Shown here: one piece after another, positions 1 to 6,495 of the stretch | Position numbering within the stretch: position 1 is the stretch's first letter | How the letters are laid out: the number at the start of each line of letters is the position of its first letter | Source of the DNA: JBBDRX01 sp040905245 | GTDB lineage: Bacteria; Bacteroidota; Rhodothermia; Balneolales; Balneolaceae | Direction: 5' to 3' | Length of the DNA stretch: 21,059 bases | NCBI GenBank assembly: GCA_040905245.1 | Contig: JBBDRX010000096.1 | Coordinates: 1 to 21,059 of the forward strand | The notes under the pieces: model-generated | The model's input: only the letters and a program-made list of their open reading frames with translations | What the model was told of the DNA's origin: nothing | Databases searched by the model: none | Program-made: the position numbers and the translations under genes

Positions 1-404
1 CCAATGACGGGGACCTGACTCACCGGATGATGCACCCGAGCTATCGGGTCAAAAAAGTGTACGAAGCGGTGACAAGCAGGCCCATGACAGACGAAGAGCA
101 GCAAACACTGGCAGTCGGCATTGAGCTGGAAGATGGCCCGGCCCGCCCTCATTTGGTGAGACGAAGCGGTGTGGACCCCGCGGTTCTTGAAATCACAGTA
201 CTCGAGGGGCGCAACCATCTGGTTCGCCGGATGATTGCCCATTTTGGCGCGGAAGTGACCAAGTTGAAACGGGTTCGGTACGCCGGGTTGAACCTGAAGG
301 GAGTGAGTGTGGGCCGCTGGCGCTATCTGAGTGGGAAGGAAGTGAATAATTTGCGACGGAGCGTGAAACTGGATCCTCTGAATTTCAACAAACAGACAGC
401 ATGA
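1..404 (+). CDS. rluB: 23S rRNA pseudouridine synthase, RluB/RsuA family (3' part; 5' end outside window)
   Basis: This is the C-terminal 133 residues of a pseudouridine synthase that isomerises a specific uridine in rRNA. The frame is open from the window edge (first whole codon at base 3). It begins with N-D-G-D-L-T-H-R-M-M-H-P, the stretch that follows the catalytic Asp block in the RsuA/RluB/RluE/RluF family, so the ATG at 27 is internal. Further on, E-G-R-N-H-L-V-R-R-M (about window residues 66-75) matches the family motif EGRNRQVRRM. The S4 RNA-binding domain and the catalytic Asp lie upstream of the window. RluB (U2605 of 23S rRNA) is the usual member in this group, but RsuA or RluF cannot be excluded from the C-terminus alone. 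The stop overlaps the next start (ATGA at 401-404), so the two are probably co-translated. Confidence 0.88.
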   Translation, partial: NDGDLTHRMMHPSYRVKKVYEAVTSRPMTDEEQQTLAVGIELEDGPARPHLVRRSGVDPAVLEITVLEGRNHLVRRMIAHFGAEVTKLKRVRYAGLNLKGVSVGRWRYLSGKEVNNLRRSVKLDPLNFNKQTA

Positions 405-1276
405 GCCAGGTACCTGTTCACAAGCAGTCCGGAGAGATCTTTTCAACGGAGGAGCTTCCCATCCGGTACGATCTTTATGTTCCAGCGCGTAGTAATCGGG
501 AACAACTTCCTGTCGTTCTGTTTCTTCATGGCTTCAAGGGATTCAAGGACTGGGGCCCGTTTCCCGACGCGTGTGAAGACCTCGCCCGAATTGGATTTGC
601 CGTCGTGGCGCTGAACTTCTCCAGAAATGGAGTCGGAGAAAACCCATTGGAGTTCGGCCGTCTGGATCTGTTCGAAAAAGAGACACTGAGTCAGGATCTG
701 GAGGATGTCGGGTCGGTCATCCAGGCCCTGAAGAGAAGAGAAATCGCTTCTGAGCGGGTTCGGCTCGATAGCGAGCGGATCTCTGTGATTGGCCACTCCA
801 GAGGGGGACATACCGCCGTAGCCGCAGCGGCCGAGTATTCAGAAATCCAGTGCCTTGTCACCTGGTCGGCCGTGGCGGATTATAACGCGCGTTGGGGCGA
901 AAAAATGATTCGGGACTGGGAGAAGGACGGGGTGACGGAGATAAAAAATGCCAGAACCGGGCAGGTCATGAAGATGGATCTGGTAATCTATGAAGATGCG
1001 CAAAAGAATGCGGATCGGCTCATGGCACTGAACCGGGTCAAGGAGCTGTACCTGCCGGCCCTTTTTCTGGCCGGCCGGGAAGACGAATCGGTTCCCTGGC
1101 GGGATTCGGAAAAGTTGTACAAGGCTTGCCCGTCCGAAATAAAAGAGTTTCGCCTGATTCCATCGGCCGGCCATACCTTTGGAGGTGCTCATCCTTTTGA
1201 AGCAGAGGAGTATCCGGAGCCCTTTCAAGAGCTGATGGAGCAGACGGAGAAGTGGCTGCAGGACAATGTACCATAG
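401..1276 (+). CDS. alpha/beta hydrolase (dienelactone hydrolase/esterase-like)
   Basis: This 291-residue protein has the alpha/beta-hydrolase fold and lacks a signal peptide, so it is probably cytoplasmic. The oxyanion-hole segment F-L-H-G-F-K-G (41-47) follows the first core strand. The nucleophile elbow is G-H-S-R-G-G, giving Ser133. Asp228 in A-G-R-E-D-E-S and His258 in S-A-G-H-T-F complete a likely catalytic triad in the right order and spacing. Residues about 160-215 form an insertion that would act as a lid. The substrate cannot be read from the sequence; families with this pattern include dienelactone hydrolases, carboxylesterases and acyl-peptidase-like enzymes. The ATG overlaps the stop of the pseudouridine synthase gene, which fixes this start by coupling. 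Confidence 0.85.
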   Translation: MSQVPVHKQSGEIFSTEELPIRYDLYVPARSNREQLPVVLFLHGFKGFKDWGPFPDACEDLARIGFAVVALNFSRNGVGENPLEFGRLDLFEKETLSQDLEDVGSVIQALKRREIASERVRLDSERISVIGHSRGGHTAVAAAAEYSEIQCLVTWSAVADYNARWGEKMIRDWEKDGVTEIKNARTGQVMKMDLVIYEDAQKNADRLMALNRVKELYLPALFLAGREDESVPWRDSEKLYKACPSEIKEFRLIPSAGHTFGGAHPFEAEEYPEPFQELMEQTEKWLQDNVP

Positions 1277-1366
1277 CCTGATCAGTGCGAACCGGTGTTT
1301 ACAGAAAATCCGTCCTGACTGGATTCGCAGATCATACCACATCCAGCCCCTGAACGTTGCATATCT

Positions 1367-2533
1367 ATGGTGATCACGCTTCTATTGACGCTTCTGGTTC
1401 AGGTTCAGGTTTCATGTACCGACGGAGATCCTGTACCCGTACTTCTCGAACAGGAGTCGTTCCGATCCGATGCTATTGAAGCGATCGATTATCTGTACAA
1501 CCGGCAGGTGGATCGGGCAGAGGAGCAGATGGGACGCTGGAGAGAGAGCTGCCCGGACCACCCGGTGTGGGCACTTTGGAAGGGAATGGAGCTCTGGTGG
1601 GACCTCCTGGAGGACCTGCATGACGACTCAAAAGATGAACAGTTTCTGCGATGGATGGAGCGGGCGGACGCGGCCGCTGTAGAGCTTCTTGAACAGAATC
1701 CGGAGCACACGGACGCCCAGATCGTTCGCGCTGTAGCGAACGGGTTTGCCGCTCGTCACCATGCGAATCGGAATCGCTGGGTCAAAAGTATCCGGACCGC
1801 GAGTCACGCCATGAATGCGCACGAAGAACTGGGCCGTCTGGCTCCCGACCTGACAGACAATCTTTTTGCCGAAGGGATGAAGTTGTACTACTCGGCCTGG
1901 CTTCCGGATGCCTATCCGGTGCTGAAGCCTTTTCGATGGTTGCTGCCCGACGGCGACCGGGAGGAAGGCCTTCGTTTGCTGGAAGAGGCCAGCCGAACCG
2001 CCGTGTTCAGCCAGCCGGAATCCCTCTATTTTCTCGGTGTGATCCTGTTGCGGTACGAAGACCGTCCTTCCGAAGCTACCGGCCGGTTCCAAGAACTTGT
2101 GGGTCGGTATCCGGACAACAGCTACTACAGACGAATGCTTGTCCGGTCTCTGTTCAGCCAGGGGATGGACAGGCAGGTGGTTCAGGTTGTAGATCAGTCG
2201 CTGGATCACTGGCGTCGTCTGGCACGTTCTGACGAACGGGTATTGCAGGAAGAGCTTTTGTTCTGGAAAGGTCGCTCACTGTTGAGAATGGGTTTACCGG
2301 CGCAGGCGATCCGTGCGCTGGAAGAGAGCTGGAAGATCGGTCGGGAGCTCCCGAATCGGGAGGAGAGGCCGATTCAGGTGTTGAGCGGGTACTATGCCGG
2401 CCGGGCTTCGGAGCAGACGGGCGATATAGGGAGTGCCCGCGAGTGGTATGAGAGGATCCTTGACCTTGAGAGTGAACCGGATATCCGGTCGGAAGCATCC
2501 GATCGGCTGGAACGGCTTACACCCGGTTCATGA
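1367..2533 (+). CDS. TPR-repeat protein of unknown function, probably exported
   Basis: This is a 388-residue protein. The first 17 residues (M-V-I-T-L-L-L-T-L-L-V-Q...) form a short hydrophobic stretch ending near Cys17, which suggests a signal peptide, or possibly a lipoprotein although no clean lipobox is seen. The rest is alpha-helical, with tetratricopeptide-like units: one around 42-75 (A-E-E-Q-M-G-R-W with a following P-D-H-P), one around 225-260 (A-T-G-R-F-Q-E-L-V-G-R-Y-P-D-N) and two near the C-terminus (A-I-R-A-L-E-E-S-W-K; A-R-E-W-Y-E-R-I-L-D-L-E). Such repeats usually scaffold protein-protein contacts. An in-frame stop at 1316 limits any upstream extension and no Shine-Dalgarno precedes the ATG. 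The gene lies 90 bases after the hydrolase and may be in the same transcript. No enzymatic domain is recognisable and I cannot name a partner. Confidence 0.8.
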   Translation: MVITLLLTLLVQVQVSCTDGDPVPVLLEQESFRSDAIEAIDYLYNRQVDRAEEQMGRWRESCPDHPVWALWKGMELWWDLLEDLHDDSKDEQFLRWMERADAAAVELLEQNPEHTDAQIVRAVANGFAARHHANRNRWVKSIRTASHAMNAHEELGRLAPDLTDNLFAEGMKLYYSAWLPDAYPVLKPFRWLLPDGDREEGLRLLEEASRTAVFSQPESLYFLGVILLRYEDRPSEATGRFQELVGRYPDNSYYRRMLVRSLFSQGMDRQVVQVVDQSLDHWRRLARSDERVLQEELLFWKGRSLLRMGLPAQAIRALEESWKIGRELPNREERPIQVLSGYYAGRASEQTGDIGSAREWYERILDLESEPDIRSEASDRLERLTPGS

Positions 2534-2605
2534 CGGGCTGTCCAAACGCTTTTGATCGGCTGAAGAGTCTGTCCGGCTCGTACTGAGCGATTTGGTTTGG
2601 CGTCT

Positions 2606-2618
2606 CCGTTCGGAACGG
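2606..2618 (+). other. small perfect hairpin in the 156-base gap before the thioredoxin gene
   Basis: CCGTT and AACGG form a perfect 5-bp stem around a 3-base loop. No T-run follows, so it is not a convincing intrinsic terminator. It lies between the TPR gene stop (2533) and the thioredoxin start (2690) and could be a leader or attenuating structure, or chance. Confidence 0.25.
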
Positions 2619-2689
2619 GCGCGACAGGTCAGGAAGGAAAATGTCGTCAAGGATCTCTATCTTTTGTGAAATGATCGTTGGTATACACC

Positions 2690-3190
2690 ATGAATAACAC
2701 GCTGACAATACCGGTTTTTCTATTTCTGTGGGTTGCGCTGCTTCCGACGGAGCTTTTCGGGCAGTCCGACAGTCCGGACGCTATTGAGTGGGAGGCGATG
2801 GAGCGTGCCCTGGAACGGTCTGAGGCAGAGGAAAAACTGATTCTGATCGATGTTTATGCAGCGTGGTGCCCCTATTGCCAACGGATGCAAAGCGAAGTCT
2901 ATCCAAGCGATGAGGTCGAGGAGGCCATCCAAAGCTATTTTATACCGGTTCGCATTAATATTGAATCGGACCGGAAACTCCGTTTTCAGGGAAGAGAGTT
3001 TACCGAAGCGGAGTTTGCAAAGGCGCTGCGTTATCAGAGTGTTCCGACGACCTTTTTTATGAACAGCCGGGGAGAAGTCGTAGGGCAGCAGCCGGGGTTT
3101 CTTCCGGTAGATACATTTTCCAGCTTGCTGAGGTTTGTCGGAACCGGAGCCTATGAAACGCAACGTTTTCAGGATTTTGAAGGAGACTAA
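2690..3190 (+). CDS. exported thioredoxin-fold protein with CPYC active site
   Basis: This is a 166-residue thioredoxin-family protein. Residues 1-24 have a polar start, a hydrophobic core (I-P-V-F-L-F-L-W-V-A-L-L) and a likely cleavage site near F-G-Q, so it should be periplasmic. The redox motif W-C-P-Y-C gives Cys60 and Cys63, preceded by the strand L-I-L-I-D-V-Y-A-A. The cis-proline is Pro119 in S-V-P-T-T-F-F. This layout (an acidic helix, then K-L-I-L-I-D-V-Y-A-x-W-C) is typical of thioredoxin_7/SoxW/DsbD-C-type proteins that reduce or shuttle disulfides outside the cytoplasm. An in-frame TTG at 2678 would add four residues; the ATG at 2690 gives a more normal signal peptide. It is followed 26 bases later by the metalloregulator gene. 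No DsbD- or cytochrome-maturation partner is adjacent. Confidence 0.85.
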   Translation: MNNTLTIPVFLFLWVALLPTELFGQSDSPDAIEWEAMERALERSEAEEKLILIDVYAAWCPYCQRMQSEVYPSDEVEEAIQSYFIPVRINIESDRKLRFQGREFTEAEFAKALRYQSVPTTFFMNSRGEVVGQQPGFLPVDTFSSLLRFVGTGAYETQRFQDFEGD

Positions 3191-3216
3191 CTGTCCGTAG
3201 GGAGCGGATTTGCAGA

Positions 3217-3888
3217 ATGGTATTGAGCCAAGCCGTTGAAGATTATATCAAATCGATCTACATCCTTGAATCCGGAAGCAAGGGGGAGGGAGGTATTTCC
3301 ACAACGAAAATTGCGGAGGCGTTGGGCGTTTCGTCCGCATCGGTCACCAATATGATCAAGAAGCTTGCCGGAATGGGCCTGGTGAAGTATGAGTCCTACC
3401 GGGGAGCCATGCTGACGGAAACGGGAGAGAAGGTGGCGCTGGAGATCATCCGACACCATCGTCTGCTGGAGCTCTATCTGAAAGAGGTGATGGGCTACTC
3501 CTGGGACGAAGTTCATGCAGAGGCGGAGAAACTTGAACACCATATCTCGGAACGGTTTGAAGAGCGCATTGCGGAGTTACTGGACCATCCGACACATGAC
3601 CCTCACGGAGACCCGATTCCGACAAAGGATGGCGTCATGCCGGAGATGGCAAACCGAACGCTGGCTCATGCCGAACCGGGCGAAAAGGTGATTATCGGAC
3701 GTGTGACAGACCAGGATCCTGAACTGCTCCGATATCTGGAAAAAATTGGCTTGATTCCGGGAGCACTGGTAAAAATCGTAGAGAAAGCGCCTTTCAATGG
3801 GCCATTGACACTTCAGGTAGGAGAGTCGACCCAGGTGATCGCCAACCGAATCGCCGCCGATCTCTTTGTGGTTTCACCAAAGGGCTGA
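3217..3888 (+). CDS. DtxR/MntR-family metal-dependent transcriptional regulator with C-terminal FeoA-like domain
   Basis: This 223-residue cytoplasmic repressor is expected to bind DNA when loaded with Mn(II) or Fe(II). Residues 1-62 are the winged helix-turn-helix, with recognition region V-S-S-A-S-V-T-N-M-I-K-K-L (38-50). Residues 63-120 are the dimerisation and metal domain: H81, E85, H100, E104, E107 and H108 align with known DtxR/MntR ligands. Residues about 150-223 form an SH3-like FeoA domain, as in DtxR, IdeR and longer MntR proteins. The primary site looks MntR-like: D9 where DtxR has Met10, and E104 where DtxR has Cys102. However, K12 replaces the MntR ligand Glu11. A GGAG at about 3201-3204 lies some 12 bases before the ATG, a weak ribosome site. 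No metal transporter or operator palindrome was recognised nearby, so target genes are unknown. Confidence 0.9.
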   Translation: MVLSQAVEDYIKSIYILESGSKGEGGISTTKIAEALGVSSASVTNMIKKLAGMGLVKYESYRGAMLTETGEKVALEIIRHHRLLELYLKEVMGYSWDEVHAEAEKLEHHISERFEERIAELLDHPTHDPHGDPIPTKDGVMPEMANRTLAHAEPGEKVIIGRVTDQDPELLRYLEKIGLIPGALVKIVEKAPFNGPLTLQVGESTQVIANRIAADLFVVSPKG

Positions 3889-4017
3889 ACCGGTTTGTGC
3901 ATCTACTTTTCCGAAATCGGTTGCGGGCTCCCTGCCTCGCCCTGTACAAGGTACTCTGTGCAACACCAGGCCGTTCCGACGTTGGCACCACCCTGAAGAA
4001 GTCATTGACTGTTGTAA

Positions 4018-4842
4018 TCATGGAGCCGGATCGGCCGGGTGCGGATAGAGAAACTCGTAGGAGAGTTTCCGCTTCAGCTTTTCGTTACTGATAATTTTGT
4101 ATGATGCAGACTCTTTTTCCGGAGTAAATTGAGGCTCCTCCACGCCAAGTGCCCGGGCCATTTCACAATAAAACTCTTTTCGGGTCGGATGGCCGTCAGA
4201 CACGGCATTAAATGTGTCATTCCGGATATCGGAATGGATCAGTTTCAACAGAATGGAGATGGCATCGTCCCTGTGGATGAGGTTTACGGGACGTTCGCCG
4301 CCGGAGAGGTTTTTCCGCCCGGAGAGATTTTTTGCCGGGTGCCGGTTGTATCCGTAGAGTCCCCCGAGGCGAAGGATCGTTGTGTCAAATGCCTCGGCTG
4401 CCCTCAAAGTTGCTTCTGCCTCCAGCAACGCTTCCCCGCTTTCAGATGTTGCAGGTTCCCTTCCGGCATCCTCTTCTGTTTTGACCCCGCCAAATTTATG
4501 ATAGACCGATGTGGAGCTTACAAACAGGACCCGCCGGATTGACCCGGATTCAACGCATTGTCTGATGGCGTCGACCTCGCGCGGATGGCGGCTTCGCACA
4601 TCTCTTCTGGAGCGGCCGGGAGGGATGTTGATAATCAGCAGCTCACTCTCCCAGAAATCTGGGTGCTCTTCGCAACGAAGCTGATCGTTGACGTTGATCA
4701 GAAAAGGGTCAATACCCCGTTCGTTGAGCTCAGTCAGTTTGGAATGGTTGGTTGTGGAGCCCCGGACGGTGGTACCCTCGGCTGCAAGTTTTGTGGCCAG
4801 AGGCAATCCCAGCCAGCCACATCCAAGAATTGATAGGGTCAT
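4018..4842 (-). CDS. NAD(P)-binding epimerase/dehydratase-like protein (YeeZ-like extended SDR)
   Basis: This is a 274-residue Rossmann-fold protein. From the preferred ATG at 4842 it opens M-T-L-S-I-L-G-C-G-W-L-G-L-P, giving the dinucleotide motif G7-x-G9-x-x-G12. The stretch L-F-V-S-S-T-S-V-Y (106-114) supplies the SDR Ser and Tyr, but the Lys expected four residues after Tyr is absent (Y-H-K-F-G), as in YeeZ-type atypical SDRs. L-R-L-G-G-L-Y-G (157-164) and V-N-L-I-H-R-D-D-A (187-195) are further YeeZ-like landmarks. An in-frame ATG at 4920 would add 26 residues without Rossmann character, so the shorter form is chosen. It converges with the DtxR-type gene and is divergent from the protoporphyrinogen oxidase gene. 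Substrate unknown. Confidence 0.83.
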   Translation of the reverse strand: MTLSILGCGWLGLPLATKLAAEGTTVRGSTTNHSKLTELNERGIDPFLINVNDQLRCEEHPDFWESELLIINIPPGRSRRDVRSRHPREVDAIRQCVESGSIRRVLFVSSTSVYHKFGGVKTEEDAGREPATSESGEALLEAEATLRAAEAFDTTILRLGGLYGYNRHPAKNLSGRKNLSGGERPVNLIHRDDAISILLKLIHSDIRNDTFNAVSDGHPTRKEFYCEMARALGVEEPQFTPEKESASYKIISNEKLKRKLSYEFLYPHPADPAP

Positions 4843-4866
4843 CTGATACAAGTGATTGGTTCGGCC

Positions 4867-4874
4867 TAAATATA
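4867..4874 (-). promoter_or_regulatory. possible -7 element of a Bacteroidota-type promoter for the YeeZ-like gene
   Basis: Read on the minus strand this is TATATTTA, one mismatch from the Bacteroidota consensus TAnnTTTG. It lies 24 bases upstream of the ATG at 4842. A TTGG about 23 bases further upstream could serve as a weak -33 element. This is pattern matching only. Confidence 0.25.
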
Positions 4875-5087
4875 GCGCTCCTTTCGCAGATTCCGAACCA
4901 AGTGCGGACATTCGGTTCATGCAAGTTTCCAGGAATCCTTACATTGGGAACGATTTCTGTTGAGTGCGGTTCATCCCGTTTTCTTCTGTACACGGGCCCG
5001 GGCGTTCTGACAACTGCAGAGACAGGATCTGAGAGCTACAGAGGCCGGGCCAGAAAACGTGAACTCGAACAAATGATCTGAACAAAT

Positions 5088-6425
5088 ATGAAGATTGCGA
5101 TCGTGGGAGCTGGAATAACCGGGCTGACAGCCGCCAGGGAACTCACCCGAAGGGGCCATGCGGTCACTGTCTATGAACGGAAGGACGAACCCGGGGGGTG
5201 TATCAAGAGTGTTCGGGAGAACGGATGGATGCTGGAATATGGGCCGAATACGATTCAGGTCCGGTCGCAGTCTGTGCTGGATCTGCTGGAGAGCCTTGAT
5301 CTGGACATGGAGATCTGCCGGGCTGATGAGGCCGCCTCCAACAGATATATCGTTCATGAGGGAGTGCTGAAACCGTTACCGGCCACTCTCCGGGACTTTG
5401 TAAAAAGTGATCTGTTCCCGGCCAGTGCAAAATGGGGGCTCTTTGGGGACCTGATTGCAAAAAAGGGGACCGACCCTTCGGAAACGCTTTCTTCGTTCGT
5501 CCGTCGTCGACTTGGCCAGGCCTGGCTGGATTACGCCGTCAATCCGTTTGTAGCGGGAATCTATGCGGGGGATCCGGCGCAGCTCTCGGTCAGGCACGCA
5601 TTTCCCAGGTTGTATCAACTGGAACAGCAGTATGGTTCGTTGATTCTGGGGGCTCTGTTGAGCCGGCGAAAGCGGCGGAAAGCGGGCCGGATACGCCCAC
5701 AAATGCTCTCTTTTCAGAAGGGCCTTCAAACGTTGCCCCGTGTCCTGGCAGCCGATGCGGGAGAATTGGTGTACGGGGCGACGGTAGAACGGGTCCAACA
5801 GAAAGAGGGCCGATGGATTCTGACTGTCAATGGCTCTTTTTCCGAACCGTACGACCGGGTATTGTTGACCATTCCTCTCTATCATCAGAGTGAGCAACTT
5901 GTGAATGGAGGCGGACAGCTGCTTCAGGCTGCCGACCAGCTGATCTATCCGCCCCTTTCTGTGATCCTGACGGGATATCGACGAGAGCAGGTGGCTCATC
6001 CGCTCGACGGGTTTGGATTTCTGGTTCCCGAGGTGGAAAAACGCACCATTCTCGGGACTCTTTTCAGTTCGTCTATTTTCCCCGGCAGGGCACCGGAAGG
6101 GCATGTGCTGTTGACCACCTTTATTGGCGGAGCCCGTTCTCCGGAGTATGCAGGGAAGGAGAGTGAAATGCTGCGTAACGAGGTGAGCCGGGAGTTGGGT
6201 GAACTTCTCGGAGTTACGGGAGAACCGGCCTTTTTTGACCATGTGTACTGGCCCAAATCGATTCCGAACTACACAACAGCGTATCCGGAGGTGCTGAAGG
6301 CGATCGAACAAGTAGAGTCGCAGAATCCCGGGGTATTTCTGGGAGGGAACTACAGAGGAGGGGTTTCTCTTCCGGATTGTATGGAAAGTGGCCTCGCCTG
6401 GGCCGATCGGTTGACGGAATGCTGA
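5088..6425 (+). CDS. hemG: FAD-dependent protoporphyrinogen/coproporphyrinogen oxidase (HemG/HemY type)
   Basis: This is a 445-residue oxygen-type protoporphyrinogen oxidase (also called hemY), which makes the six-electron oxidation of the porphyrinogen to the porphyrin late in haem synthesis. It begins with the FAD-binding Rossmann motif I-V-G-A-G-I-T-G-L (5-13). Glu30 at the end of the second strand (V-Y-E-R) should bind the FAD ribose, and G-G (36-37) completes the GG-doublet region. E-Y-G-P-N-T-I (50-56) is a family hallmark, and so is the C-terminal FAD-contact segment near 415-435 (G-G-N-Y-R-G-G-V-S-L). The length is normal for the family (about 440-470). Whether protoporphyrinogen IX or coproporphyrinogen III is the physiological substrate cannot be told by eye. 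The gene follows a 245-base divergent intergenic region and converges with the SGNH hydrolase gene. A HemD-like gene lies 2.8 kb downstream. Confidence 0.93.
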   Translation: MKIAIVGAGITGLTAARELTRRGHAVTVYERKDEPGGCIKSVRENGWMLEYGPNTIQVRSQSVLDLLESLDLDMEICRADEAASNRYIVHEGVLKPLPATLRDFVKSDLFPASAKWGLFGDLIAKKGTDPSETLSSFVRRRLGQAWLDYAVNPFVAGIYAGDPAQLSVRHAFPRLYQLEQQYGSLILGALLSRRKRRKAGRIRPQMLSFQKGLQTLPRVLAADAGELVYGATVERVQQKEGRWILTVNGSFSEPYDRVLLTIPLYHQSEQLVNGGGQLLQAADQLIYPPLSVILTGYRREQVAHPLDGFGFLVPEVEKRTILGTLFSSSIFPGRAPEGHVLLTTFIGGARSPEYAGKESEMLRNEVSRELGELLGVTGEPAFFDHVYWPKSIPNYTTAYPEVLKAIEQVESQNPGVFLGGNYRGGVSLPDCMESGLAWADRLTEC

Positions 6426-6474
6426 ACCGGGCCGACCGGATGATAGTACAGCGTCAATGAGTCTGTTGATTACT

Positions 6475-6495
6475 GATCCCTGAGCCGTCAGGGTC
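6475..6495. terminator. hairpin between convergent genes, possible weak bidirectional terminator
   Basis: CCCTGA (6478-6483) and TCAGGG (6488-6493) form a perfect 6-bp stem with a 4-base loop, extendable by two pairs past a bulged T. It sits between the convergent oxidase and SGNH genes and includes the stop codon of the latter. Neither strand has a proper T-run after it, so a terminator role is only suggested by position. Confidence 0.35.

Noticed and set aside
1396..1412. Tandem GGTTCA units at the start of the TPR gene
   Set aside because: Only two to three imperfect units inside a signal-peptide coding region; too short to call a functional or phase-variable repeat.
1628..2209. 193-codon antisense frame inside the TPR gene
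   Set aside because: No motif is visible and the sense frame has a hydrophobic leader and helical repeats, so the antisense frame is a shadow.
2627..2640. String resembling the GGTCAGG...GGAAGGAA apical part of bacterial signal recognition particle RNA
   Set aside because: The flanking conserved bases and the asymmetric internal loop (AGCAGCC side) are missing and no long closing stem exists, so it is not an ffs gene.
4303..4340. Short direct repeat coding K-N-L-S-G twice in the YeeZ-like protein
   Set aside because: Related proteins have a similar G-R-K-N-L stretch at this site, so it is probably normal family sequence and not a recent duplication.
5376..6311. 311-codon antisense frame opposite the protoporphyrinogen oxidase gene
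   Set aside because: The sense strand carries clear FAD-binding and family motifs; the antisense product shows no recognisable fold or start context.
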